This document shows, piece after piece, positions 55,160-63,201 of a DNA stretch of 64,000 nt. The translations under genes and the position numbers were made by a program. The DNA lies in NCBI GenBank assembly GCA_947500645.1, contig CANMSD010000004.1, forward strand, positions 1 to 64,000, read 5' to 3'. The first letter of the stretch is position 1. Every line of letters starts with the position of its first letter. Source of the stretch: an uncultured Erythrobacter sp. (GTDB taxonomy: Bacteria > Pseudomonadota > Alphaproteobacteria > Sphingomonadales > Sphingomonadaceae). A model generated the notes under the pieces. It worked only from the letters and a program-made list of their open reading frames with translations. It did not search any database and was not told the origin of the DNA.

Positions 55160-56308
55160 TCAGGGGTACGCAGGCATGGTCGGTTGATCGAGCATGGCCG
55201 CCCCGCCCATCTGCCAGGTGCCGTCGTTCAGAAACGCGTGCTGCGCGACCACGGCAGCGTCCGCCATGTACCGCGACAGCGGACTGGTATTGAAAATACC
55301 TGTCGTTCCCGACATTTCGAATGCTCGGCGCGCAACATTGGCACCCGCTTTCGCGGCGTTGGTCGAAGCAATTCGAGCCATGATCGCGTCCTGCCGATCA
55401 ACTTCCTTACCGGAGTTGACCGTCTCCCAAATCTTTTCGATTGTCTCGTAAAACCAGGCGCGCGCGCTCCCCAACTCGGCTTCCATCTGAGCCAGCGAGG
55501 TCTGGAAGTTCGGCCGGTCGGACATCATCGGCGCGCCGGTGATCGAGTTCTTGCGGGTCGCAAGCGCGACGATTTCGTCAATTGCCTCACGCGCCACACC
55601 AAGACCACACACCGCCAACACCTGCGCCGCGATCGTTACCGTGGGATAGCGATAATGCGGAGTATCGATCGTCGGCTCGCCGCCACGGATCAGCGTATAC
55701 TCCTCGGGTACGAGAACATCGTCCACAACCAAGTCATGACTGCCAGTGGCATACATGCCCATCGTGTCCCAGTTCTCTTCGATGGTCACCTTTTCGCGCG
55801 CCATCACGGCCATGCGAGGCAATCCACCTTTCTCTTCGCCTTCCATCTTGATGCCTACGCCGATCAGCGAGGCCCCCATGCAGCCGCTGCCAAAGCCCCA
55901 GCGCCCTTTCACAACGACGCCGCCATCGGCTTTCGTCGTCATCTGCGGCGGAAAGACTGCACCTGCAAAAACGACATCGGGCGAGTCTTTGTATATTTCG
56001 GCAAGCGTCGAGGCTGGTAGTGACGAAAGGTATTTGGTGCCGAAGCCGAAGCTTGCCACCCACCCGGCTGAGCCATCTGCTGCGGCGATCAACTCGACCT
56101 GGCGCAGGAAGTCCATCGGTGTCGTCTCGATGCCGCCGAACTGCTTCGGGACGAAGGCGCTGTAGATACCGACCGCCTGGAACCGTTCGATAATATCCTG
56201 GCTGATGTAGCCTTGTTCGTGAAACTCACCGCGCCGCGCACGGATATCGGCGAGCAGGTCGTCCCACGATGTAGTTTTGTCATCGCTCTTCAGCATCACC
56301 ACGCTCAT
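55160..56308 (-). CDS. iacA: Indole-3-acetate monooxygenase component, acyl-CoA dehydrogenase fold (IacA)
   Basis: A 382-residue flavoprotein with an acyl-CoA dehydrogenase fold but used as a reduced-flavin monooxygenase (group D). Features are the N-terminal helices (FVPKQFGGIETTPMDFLR), the middle beta domain with GRWGFGSGCMGASL, and the C-terminal four-helix bundle (FEMSGTTGIF). IacA performs the first attack on indole-3-acetate and needs FADH2 from a partner reductase, here probably the fusion protein at 57503. It overlaps the amidase gene by ATGA, so start 56308 is chosen over 56356. Confidence 0.88.
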   Translation of the reverse strand: MSVVMLKSDDKTTSWDDLLADIRARRGEFHEQGYISQDIIERFQAVGIYSAFVPKQFGGIETTPMDFLRQVELIAAADGSAGWVASFGFGTKYLSSLPASTLAEIYKDSPDVVFAGAVFPPQMTTKADGGVVVKGRWGFGSGCMGASLIGVGIKMEGEEKGGLPRMAVMAREKVTIEENWDTMGMYATGSHDLVVDDVLVPEEYTLIRGGEPTIDTPHYRYPTVTIAAQVLAVCGLGVAREAIDEIVALATRKNSITGAPMMSDRPNFQTSLAQMEAELGSARAWFYETIEKIWETVNSGKEVDRQDAIMARIASTNAAKAGANVARRAFEMSGTTGIFNTSPLSRYMADAAVVAQHAFLNDGTWQMGGAAMLDQPTMPAYP

Positions 56309-57459
56309 CTCTGCTCTCCTCGTTCGAAAATCTTCACTTGCCGGGCCAAAGCGCAAAGTCGCTCATCTTCGCCCCTGCGGCCGACCAATTGCATCGCTAC
56401 TGGCGCTCCATTGAGCTCGGCGATCGGCAAGGAAATCGCCGGATGGCCAGAAAGGTTGAAAGGACGACAATTCGCCGTGATCGGAATGGCTGCACGCGAA
56501 TCCCGAGCGTCCGCCAAGCGGAGCGGCAATATCGGCAAGGTGGGAAGTATTAGGGCCTCAGCATGCGCAAGCGCCAGATCGACATTCTTGGCAAAGCTGT
56601 CGCGTACGGCCTCTGCGCTCGCCACCTGCTCATCGGTAATTTCGCTCGCGGCGCGCAGCCGCCCGGCAATGTCGTCGCCGAGCAGACCTGTAGGCACTAG
56701 ATGCCCGAACGCATTCCAGCATTCTCGACCGATAATAGTAACTCCGGCCGCCATCGCTTCCGCGAATAGGGGGAGCTCCGCTGCACGAACGTCAAAAAAT
56801 CCGGAGGCATGTTCGTGCACGATTGACTGAATCTGCGCATCACCGTCCACGGCAATGCAGCCAACGATCGGCGTGTCTACTACATCGGCACGCTTCCAGC
56901 TGGGGTCGACAATCGCCATCGCCTGCTCAATCAGGTCGACCGACTTCGCAAACGGACCAATACAATCGAGTGACGACTGCTCTGGGATCAAACCCCTTCG
57001 GCTGATCCTTGCGAAGGTCGGCTTCAAACCCACAACTCCGCAGCATGCGGCGGGCACGCGTACCGATCCGCCAGTATCGGTGCCGAGGGCGAAATCGACC
57101 AGTCCGGCGGCTACGCTGACTGCGCTGCCGCTTGAGGAACCGCCGGGTATCAAGTCAGGATAAAATGGATTGGTGGGAGTTCCAGTCCAGTCGTTGAGGC
57201 CGGTCACTCCGTAAGCGAGTTCATGCATGTTCGCCCGGCCGACGATCGCACAATTGGATTGCTGTAGAGCATCGACCACGTCGCTGTTGCTGTCCGCCGG
57301 TGGATTTGTGGCCAGCGCCCTGCTGGCACATGCGGTCACTTCCCCGCGCTGATCGAATGTATCCTTGATCGCAACGCGCAGTCCGGTCGCGGAAGGCGCA
57401 AAGCGCTTAAGGAAAATATCATCCTTCTCGCCAACCAGAATGTCCGAATCTCCAACCAT
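56305..57459 (-). CDS. iacH: Amidase-signature family enzyme, IacH-like
   Basis: A 384-residue amidase-signature enzyme with the Ser-Ser-Lys triad region: lysine in RVAIKDTFDQRG, cis-serine in PGGSSSGSAVSVAAG and nucleophile serine in ALGTDTGGSVRVPA. IacH members occur in nearly all iac loci and probably hydrolyse an amide-type intermediate before catechol formation. The gene begins just after operator site C, so it likely starts the iacH-A-B-I-C-D-E-pcaJ transcription unit. Confidence 0.88.
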   Translation of the reverse strand: MVGDSDILVGEKDDIFLKRFAPSATGLRVAIKDTFDQRGEVTACASRALATNPPADSNSDVVDALQQSNCAIVGRANMHELAYGVTGLNDWTGTPTNPFYPDLIPGGSSSGSAVSVAAGLVDFALGTDTGGSVRVPAACCGVVGLKPTFARISRRGLIPEQSSLDCIGPFAKSVDLIEQAMAIVDPSWKRADVVDTPIVGCIAVDGDAQIQSIVHEHASGFFDVRAAELPLFAEAMAAGVTIIGRECWNAFGHLVPTGLLGDDIAGRLRAASEITDEQVASAEAVRDSFAKNVDLALAHAEALILPTLPILPLRLADARDSRAAIPITANCRPFNLSGHPAISLPIAELNGAPVAMQLVGRRGEDERLCALARQVKIFERGEQR

Positions 57460-57479
57460 TCGCTTAGCTTAAGCGGAAA

Positions 57480-57499
57480 ATAGTTGAATGTTCAAGTAA
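57480..57499. promoter_or_regulatory. 20-bp operator of the iac regulon, site C
   Basis: ATAGTTGA-ATGT-TCAAGTAA: one base off the pattern at the first position. It fills the 43-base gap between the flavin reductase fusion gene and iacH and is centred about 30 bases before the iacH ATG, the same distance as site B from its gene. It marks a probable internal promoter. Confidence 0.7.
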
Positions 57500-57502
57500 T
57501 TT

Positions 57503-58666
57503 CTACATCATCTTGCCGACAAATTCCATTACCTCATGAATCATCGGGTTTTTTGCGCTTTCCGGCCTGGTCGCGCAGGCGAGCCGTACAGCTGGAATAT
57601 CGCCAGAAAGCGGGACTGCAGCCACCTGTTTCCCATCATGCGTGAACGAGCTGTATGGCTTGGAAACGAGCATGGAATAGCCAAAACCACGCCCCACAAG
57701 GCTGCGGACCATTTCCATCGAGCGTGAGCGCATCGCGATCTTGGGCTCGATGTTCAACCGCTTGAAGACAGAGAGAAAGAAGCTCGTGCTGAGCGATGTA
57801 TCGAGCAGAATGAAATCCTCTTCTGCAAGTTGCGACAAGCTGACGGATTTTGCCGTCGCTAACCCATGCCCGGCGGGTAGCAATACGTGAGGTTTCAACT
57901 CCCGCGAGCAGGCCTTCGCAATACCCGTGGGCAGGTTGAGATCATACATTATGGAGATGTCCACATCTCCATCGATTAGCGCGTCGGTGACTTCCTGCTG
58001 ATCCCCTTCGAAAATCTCCACTGCCGCGGCAGACGGGGTATGACCGACATGTTGCAGTATCTCCGGCAGGAACATCGGTCCAGCGCTGTTCAAACAAGCG
58101 ATCTTGACCGCACGGTCGTCAGCTTTTCCGATCGATTTGGAGTTACCGATCCGCGCTAGCGGCGTGGTCTTGCTGTAGGAACGTGACACATAAACCAGCG
58201 CGTTACCGCTGCTTGCTAGGCTAATATGCTCAACTTCGCCGGTAATCAGATAATGTGTACCGACCTGCCTGACATCGATGATCGAGCAGTCGAAGGATAC
58301 GACGGCCCCGTCGAGCAAGGGCGCGCCAGTCACGGCAGTTGACCAACCACCGCACTCAAATTTCTCCGTGCCCTTTAGGTCGAACCGACCTGCAAACGTG
58401 TCTGAGACATTGGATTGTGTGTCGCTAAGCACATTGATTGCGAACACACCGTTATCGCGAATGGGTTGAGCCCCTGAACTCTTCTCGTGCACGGCGATTA
58501 ATACCGTCGGCTTTTCCGTATCGGCCGATACGGACATCATCGCAGAAACAGTCAACCCGGACTTGCCAGCTGGCCCATTCGTAGTGACGACATTCACGGT
58601 CGCTGCCGCGCAGCTCATGCCCTGAAGGAACTTATCCTTGAGGCTCGCACTTTCGGATATGGCCAC
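57503..58666 (-). CDS. iacG: Flavin reductase fused to a LysR-type effector-binding domain
   Basis: A 387-residue two-part protein. Residues about 10-170 form a flavin reductase-like FMN-binding split barrel (VTTNGPAGKSGLTVSAMMSV, FAINVLSDTQ, GTHYLITGEVEHI). Residues about 185-387 match the substrate-binding half of LysR regulators (FEGDQQEVTDALIDGDVDIS, LLPAGHGLATA, MVRSLVGRGFGYSMLVS), with no helix-turn-helix. It probably supplies reduced flavin to IacA and senses the substrate through the added domain, as the MarR-like tail does in the C1 reductase of p-hydroxyphenylacetate hydroxylase. GTG start at 58666, behind AAGGGAAA. Symbol given by context. Confidence 0.85.
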   Translation of the reverse strand: MAISESASLKDKFLQGMSCAAATVNVVTTNGPAGKSGLTVSAMMSVSADTEKPTVLIAVHEKSSGAQPIRDNGVFAINVLSDTQSNVSDTFAGRFDLKGTEKFECGGWSTAVTGAPLLDGAVVSFDCSIIDVRQVGTHYLITGEVEHISLASSGNALVYVSRSYSKTTPLARIGNSKSIGKADDRAVKIACLNSAGPMFLPEILQHVGHTPSAAAVEIFEGDQQEVTDALIDGDVDISIMYDLNLPTGIAKACSRELKPHVLLPAGHGLATAKSVSLSQLAEEDFILLDTSLSTSFFLSVFKRLNIEPKIAMRSRSMEMVRSLVGRGFGYSMLVSKPYSSFTHDGKQVAAVPLSGDIPAVRLACATRPESAKNPMIHEVMEFVGKMM

Positions 58667-58708
58667 CGATTTCCCTTTCGCTTGGATATATCCAAACGTT
58701 GGGAAATT

Positions 58709-58728
58709 TTAGTTGAAAAGTCAACTAA
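58709..58728. promoter_or_regulatory. 20-bp operator of the iac regulon, site D
   Basis: TTAGTTGA-AAAG-TCAACTAA is a perfect 8-bp inverted repeat with a 4-base spacer. It lies between the marR stop and the flavin reductase fusion gene, centred about 52 bases before the latter's GTG, nearly the same distance as site A from its ATG. The marR gene ends 11 bases away. Confidence 0.78.
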
Positions 58729-58738
58729 TCGTGTAGAG

Positions 58739-59209
58739 CTATCTATCTTTGGTCAAATTTTCCATGATCTGCTTGAGGGAAGCGATCAGTTCGATAATCC
58801 GTTCGTCGCTCAGATCTGAGAAGGTATCGCGATAAATCTCCTTGGTCGCAGCCCACGCTTTCTTGCGCTCCGATGCACCCAGCTTGGTCAGTTGAACTTC
58901 GGTAACGCGCGCATCGGTCGCGCGCGGACGGCATTCGACCAGACCGTCCGCCTGCATCCGCTTCACAATCTTGGTCATGGTCGGCAGCTTGGAAACCGCC
59001 TCTTTCGCAAGATAGCTCACACTGCGAGCTGACCGACCGTCGAGCAACATCAGCACCCGCCATCGCGGGACGTCGAGTCCTACCTTCTTCAGAGCTTTCT
59101 CATTCTTCTGAAGATAGGACGCATTGACCCGGATCAGCCAATAAAACGGCCAATTTTCAAGCTCGAAACTGTCCAGATCGTCCAGATGTGAGAACTTACG
59201 GTTGTTCAT
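58739..59209 (-). CDS. iacR: MarR-family regulator, IacR-like
   Basis: A 156-residue winged-helix regulator: helix-turn-helix about 60-85 (ARSVSYLAKEAVSKLPTMTK), wing (CRPRATDARVTEVQLT) and dimerisation helices at both ends. In other bacteria a MarR protein (IacR) represses iac genes until indole-3-acetate binds. The TTGA-N4-TCAA core of the four local operators fits a MarR dimer. It sits between the cat genes and the iac genes, 15 bases behind catD. Confidence 0.86.
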   Translation of the reverse strand: MNNRKFSHLDDLDSFELENWPFYWLIRVNASYLQKNEKALKKVGLDVPRWRVLMLLDGRSARSVSYLAKEAVSKLPTMTKIVKRMQADGLVECRPRATDARVTEVQLTKLGASERKKAWAATKEIYRDTFSDLSDERIIELIASLKQIMENLTKDR

Positions 59210-59224
59210 ATCGCGGAGCCGCTA

Positions 59225-60016
59225 TCAGTTCGCCAAGAGAAACGCCATGACCTTTTCATTGAAAGTTCTAGCTTTCTCAACATTGCTGAGATGCGCGGCT
59301 TCAATGGCAAACAGATCTCCGTTGGGGATCGAGTTCGCCAAGAACTCGCCGTGCTCCACCGGCGTGGCTGGATCTTTCGTTCCGCTAATCACCAGCGTCT
59401 TGGCTGCAATCAAAGGCAGAATCGGACGCATGTCCATATCGCGAATGGCCGCGCTGCAACCCGCATAGCCCATCGGATCAGTCGCGCTAAGCAAGGCCTT
59501 GATCGGAACCACAGCGTCAGGGTGGCTCGCCACAAACTCCGGGGTGAACCAACGCGCTATAACCAGCTCGACCATTGCGGACATCCCTTGTTCGCGCACC
59601 GACGCAATCCGCTCGTCCCAACCCAACGGCGGCCCCATGAATGCTGAGGTGTTCGCAAGGACCAGCCGGTTGAGCCGCTCGGGCACTCGATACCCAAGCC
59701 ACTGCCCGGTCATGCCACCGAGTGACACTCCACAGAAATGCGCCCGAGTGATTGTGAGATGGTCCATCAATTCCACCACGTCACGGCCCAGTCTGTCGAG
59801 CGAGTAGCTCCCAGTCGGCACGTCAGACTCCCCATGGCCGCGCGGGTCATATCGGAGGATGGAGAAATGCTGAGAAAGGTCGTCCATCTGCGGATCGAAC
59901 AGAGACATGGCCGTGCCCAAAGACGGTGACAATATCAGCGTTGGCTTTCCGGCCTCATGGTGAAATTGAAATGCGATCTTGCAGCCATCGGCAGTTTTAA
60001 GGTGATCTTGCTCCAT
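59225..60016 (-). CDS. catD: 3-oxoadipate enol-lactonase
   Basis: An alpha/beta hydrolase of 263 residues (family about 260) that opens 3-oxoadipate enol-lactone to 3-oxoadipate. The nucleophile is in CGVSLGGMTG, the aspartate in ISGTKDPATP and the histidine in IEAAHLSN; YDPRGHGESD is typical of PcaD/CatD. It follows the CoA-transferase alpha gene by 10 bases and precedes iacR, within the cat operon running on the minus strand. Confidence 0.93.
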   Translation of the reverse strand: MEQDHLKTADGCKIAFQFHHEAGKPTLILSPSLGTAMSLFDPQMDDLSQHFSILRYDPRGHGESDVPTGSYSLDRLGRDVVELMDHLTITRAHFCGVSLGGMTGQWLGYRVPERLNRLVLANTSAFMGPPLGWDERIASVREQGMSAMVELVIARWFTPEFVASHPDAVVPIKALLSATDPMGYAGCSAAIRDMDMRPILPLIAAKTLVISGTKDPATPVEHGEFLANSIPNGDLFAIEAAHLSNVEKARTFNEKVMAFLLAN

Positions 60017-60026
60017 CGTTTTGCCG

Positions 60027-60731
60027 CTATGCCTCGCGCTTTCGAACCGTCAGTTTCTCAATCTGCCGCGCGTAATCGCGCCCTTGGATGACGCGATCCA
60101 CGAAAATTCCGGGTGTGTGAATCTGGTCGGGATCAAGACTACCAACCTCGACGAATTCCTCCACTTCAGCGATCGTGACCCTACCGGCTGAAGCCATAGC
60201 TGGATTAAAATTGCGCGCCGTCTTGCGATAGACGAGGTTTCCAGCCGCATCGCCTTTCCAGGCGCGAACAATCGAAAGGTCCGCCTTCAACCACGTTTCG
60301 CGGACATATTGCTTCCCTTCGAATGCCTCGACCGGCTTACCCTCGGCAACCACCGTCCCGACACCCGTGGCAGTGTAGAACGCTGGAATGCCAGCCCCGC
60401 CGGCTCTGATCCTTTCGGCCAACGTGCCCTGCGGATTCAACTCCAGTTCGAGGTCGCCCGAGAGATACAGCTGCTCGAACAGCTTGTTCTCGCCGACGTA
60501 GGACGAGACCATCTTGCGAATCTGTCCGTTTGCCAGCAGCGCATACAGGCCGAAGCCATCCGCCCCGCAATTGTTGGAGATCACCGTGAGATCTTTCACT
60601 CCCGATGCCTTGATCGCGGGGATCAAGTTCTCCGGATTTCCGACCAAACCGAAGCCGCCGGACATGATCGTCATGCCGTCGAACAACACACCTTCGAGCG
60701 CTTCCTCGGCACTTCCAAAAAGCTTTTGCAT
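60027..60731 (-). CDS. pcaI: 3-oxoadipate CoA-transferase subunit A
   Basis: The alpha subunit, 234 residues, of the transferase making 3-oxoadipyl-CoA. Motifs are MSGGFGLVGNPENLI near the N-terminus and LTVISNNCGADGFGL. ATG at 60731 is chosen over an in-frame start at 60788 because the latter would lie inside catA and adds non-family residues. It is 13 bases behind catA. Its beta partner is at 51068, on the other side of the iac genes. No thiolase (pcaF) gene is seen here. Confidence 0.92.
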   Translation of the reverse strand: MQKLFGSAEEALEGVLFDGMTIMSGGFGLVGNPENLIPAIKASGVKDLTVISNNCGADGFGLYALLANGQIRKMVSSYVGENKLFEQLYLSGDLELELNPQGTLAERIRAGGAGIPAFYTATGVGTVVAEGKPVEAFEGKQYVRETWLKADLSIVRAWKGDAAGNLVYRKTARNFNPAMASAGRVTIAEVEEFVEVGSLDPDQIHTPGIFVDRVIQGRDYARQIEKLTVRKREA

Positions 60732-60744
60732 GTATAGCTCGCGG

Positions 60745-61626
60745 TCAAGCCGCCGCGCGGGGGCGCGACGACAGTTCGGTATCGCCATTCGTGCCTGCGA
60801 CCATCTTCAAGTCGAAGCGAATCTGCGCGTCACCTTGCGAACGGTCAATCGACGGGACCAGGCCATCGCGGGTACCAAACGCGAAATCGTCATGACACTT
60901 GGGATCATCAGCAATGTTGATCTGTGTCGTCAGCGGACGATAGCCGTCTGCCCGAGCAAGCAGATGGACATGAGCCGGACGATCGGCGTGGCGGCCCAGC
61001 GTTTGCATCAGTCGTTCCGCAAAACCGCCTGGAGGGCAACTGTATCCAACGGGGACCAGCGTATTCGCGACATATTTCCCGTCTGCGCCAACCTGAATTT
61101 TCCGGCGGTTGTTGAACGGCGATTGCGATGGATCGAAATGTGAGTAGGCACCGCTTGATGTAGCGTGCCAAACGTCAACGATTGCGCCCTCGATCGGGTT
61201 GCCATTGATGTCGCTAACAATCCCCCAAACCTTGAGCGCCTCTCCCTCATCAGGATCATCCTGCATGTCGGCCTGCCCCTGAGAAAGAGGTGCGCCCTCA
61301 ACGAACAACGGGCCTTCGATAGTGCGCGGCGTACCACCCGCAATTCCGGCAGCTTCGTCCTGTGCGTCCATGTGCAGGTCGAGGAAATGTTCGAGCCCGA
61401 CGCCGGGTGCGATAAGTCCGAATTCAGGCCCGGCGCCTTGCATGAAGTGAACGGCCTGCCAGAACTCACCCTCGTTGATGTCATGCTTCTCGATAATCTG
61501 CATCAATGCTTGCAAGATATCGCGCGTGATGGCCTTCACGCGCGGATTTCCCGCGTCGACGTTCGCTCCGCTGGCGCGATCCAGCAGATCGGTTACCTCG
61601 GCCGAAGATACGATGTTTGTAGGCAT
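60745..61626 (-). CDS. catA: Catechol 1,2-dioxygenase
   Basis: An intradiol dioxygenase of 293 residues that cleaves catechol to cis,cis-muconate. Iron ligands are the tyrosines in SGAYSHFD and PVGYSCPPGG and the histidines in RPAHVHLL. The N-terminal helical linker domain (about 1-105) typical of catechol, not protocatechuate, dioxygenases is present. It joins the iac pathway, which ends in catechol, to the beta-ketoadipate route. Confidence 0.95.
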   Translation of the reverse strand: MPTNIVSSAEVTDLLDRASGANVDAGNPRVKAITRDILQALMQIIEKHDINEGEFWQAVHFMQGAGPEFGLIAPGVGLEHFLDLHMDAQDEAAGIAGGTPRTIEGPLFVEGAPLSQGQADMQDDPDEGEALKVWGIVSDINGNPIEGAIVDVWHATSSGAYSHFDPSQSPFNNRRKIQVGADGKYVANTLVPVGYSCPPGGFAERLMQTLGRHADRPAHVHLLARADGYRPLTTQINIADDPKCHDDFAFGTRDGLVPSIDRSQGDAQIRFDLKMVAGTNGDTELSSRPRAAA

Positions 61627-61653
61627 TTTTCTCTCCCGGATAGGATGTGTTGA

Positions 61654-61938
61654 TTAGAGTTCTGCAAGAGCGGAGGGGTGCTTGCACAAGGCAGTGACCT
61701 GCACTTTCATGTACGGAAACAGCGGCAGGCTCATCATGATATCATGGAGCTCGCCCGCATCATCGACATCAAAGATACTGACGTTCGCGTATTGGCCGGC
61801 AATTCGCCACAGATGGCGCCACTTACCAGATCGCTGTAGCTCCTCCGCGCGCGCCTTTTCGATCGCCTTCAAATCGTCGAAGGCCGCCTGATCGACATCA
61901 TGCGGAACAATTACATCCATTTGCACCATGAACAACAT
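61654..61938 (-). CDS. catC: Muconolactone delta-isomerase
   Basis: A 94-residue enzyme (family about 92-96) that shifts the double bond of muconolactone to give 3-oxoadipate enol-lactone. Typical stretches are MLFMVQMDVIVP, EELQRSGKWRHLWRIAGQYA and SLPLFPYM. It lies 27 bases before catA and 38 bases after catB. Confidence 0.95.
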   Translation of the reverse strand: MLFMVQMDVIVPHDVDQAAFDDLKAIEKARAEELQRSGKWRHLWRIAGQYANVSIFDVDDAGELHDIMMSLPLFPYMKVQVTALCKHPSALAEL

Positions 61939-61976
61939 AACGCTCTTCCCTATGTGGTGACACCGCTCGCCCGACC

Positions 61977-63095
61977 CTAATTAGTCCGGGCGAAATGACG
62001 CACCTTGTCTTCATCCAAATTGATGCCGAGCCCGGGACCATCGGGTACGGCGAGACTGAAATCGCAGTACGTCAAAGGATCGGACAGAATATCTTCGGTA
62101 AGCAGCAAAGGGCCGAAAAGCTCGGTTCCCCACTCCAGCTTTTTGAAAGTCGAAAAGACGTGCGCCGAGGCAACCGTACCCACTCCTGCCTCAAGCATGG
62201 TTCCGCCATAAAGGGCGACGTGCGCCACATCACCCACATCCGCGACCTTACCGGCCTTCGTCAGCCCACCTGACTGCGCGATCTTGACCGAAAATACATC
62301 GGCCGCTTGCGCCTGCGCATAGCGATAGGCACTTTGCGGGCCGGTCAGTGCTTCGTCTGCCATTATTGCGGCCTTCGCAGTACACGACAGCGCCGTCATT
62401 CCTTCAATATCTGTGCCCAAAAGCGGCTGCTCAATCAGGTCAACTCCCAGGCTGTCGAGCCAGGCAACGCCCCGCGTGGCTTCCGCTCGAGACCAATGCT
62501 GATTGACGTCCACCCTGATGCTGGATCGCCCGCCGAGCGCCTTCGCAATGGCTTCGACGTGACGGCAGTCTTCGTCCACATCGCCCATGCCAATCTTGAG
62601 TTTGAAGATGTTGTGCCGACACGCCTCGAGCATCTCGACGCCTTCGTCGATATCCCTATCGGTACTGCCGCTTGCCAAAGTCCACGCTACCGGCAAGGCA
62701 TCGCGCCTACGCCCACCAAGCAGTTCGGAAACGGGCAATACGCATGCCTTGCCCAAGCCATCGAGCAGCGCGGTTTCCAAGCCGTTCTTGGCGAAGCGAT
62801 TGCCAACGATATGACGGTCGAAAGCTGCCATGATTTCGGCCGGGCGATCAGCATTCTGACCAATCATTATCGGGGAGAAATAGGTATCGATCGCCAGCTT
62901 GATGCCTTCGGGGCTCTCGTCACCGTAAGCAAGGCCGCCAATCGTCGTGGCCTCGCCAATGCCAATCACGCCGTCGCTGCGAAAAAGCCGTATCAGAACG
63001 ATCGACTGCACGTTGACCGTCGTCATCGCCAGTTTGTGCGGACGGATCGCCGGAAGATCGACCAAAACCGTTTCGATGCGGTCGATCGTGATCAT
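61977..63095 (-). CDS. catB: Muconate cycloisomerase
   Basis: An enolase-superfamily enzyme of 372 residues that closes cis,cis-muconate to muconolactone. The capping domain is followed by the barrel with FKLKIGMGD (catalytic lysine), RVDVNQHW, LIEQPL and MADEAL metal ligands, and VKIAQSGGL (second lysine). TIGGLAYGDESPEG in the capping loop is typical of muconate cycloisomerases. It is the first cat gene; the promoter must lie within the 106 bases after the receptor gene. Confidence 0.94.
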   Translation of the reverse strand: MITIDRIETVLVDLPAIRPHKLAMTTVNVQSIVLIRLFRSDGVIGIGEATTIGGLAYGDESPEGIKLAIDTYFSPIMIGQNADRPAEIMAAFDRHIVGNRFAKNGLETALLDGLGKACVLPVSELLGGRRRDALPVAWTLASGSTDRDIDEGVEMLEACRHNIFKLKIGMGDVDEDCRHVEAIAKALGGRSSIRVDVNQHWSRAEATRGVAWLDSLGVDLIEQPLLGTDIEGMTALSCTAKAAIMADEALTGPQSAYRYAQAQAADVFSVKIAQSGGLTKAGKVADVGDVAHVALYGGTMLEAGVGTVASAHVFSTFKKLEWGTELFGPLLLTEDILSDPLTYCDFSLAVPDGPGLGINLDEDKVRHFARTN

Positions 63096-63140
63096 CGTTT
63101 AGATCTCCTTGTTGCTGTCAGCGATCCCTGAAGCTTCGGG

Positions 63141-63175
63141 GAAAAATGACCGGCCAACATCTGAACGCTGGCCGG
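63141..63175 (-). terminator. Terminator of the right-hand TonB receptor gene
   Basis: Read on the minus strand, CCGGCCA (63175-63169) pairs with TGGCCGG (63056+100-63150, i.e. plus-strand CCGGCCA 63150-63156) across a 12-base loop, and a T-run (CATTTTTCCCC) follows. It lies 27 bases beyond the receptor stop and separates the receptor gene from catB. Confidence 0.7.
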
Positions 63176-63201
63176 CCAGTTCACACTCGCGGAGAGGAGT
63201 G

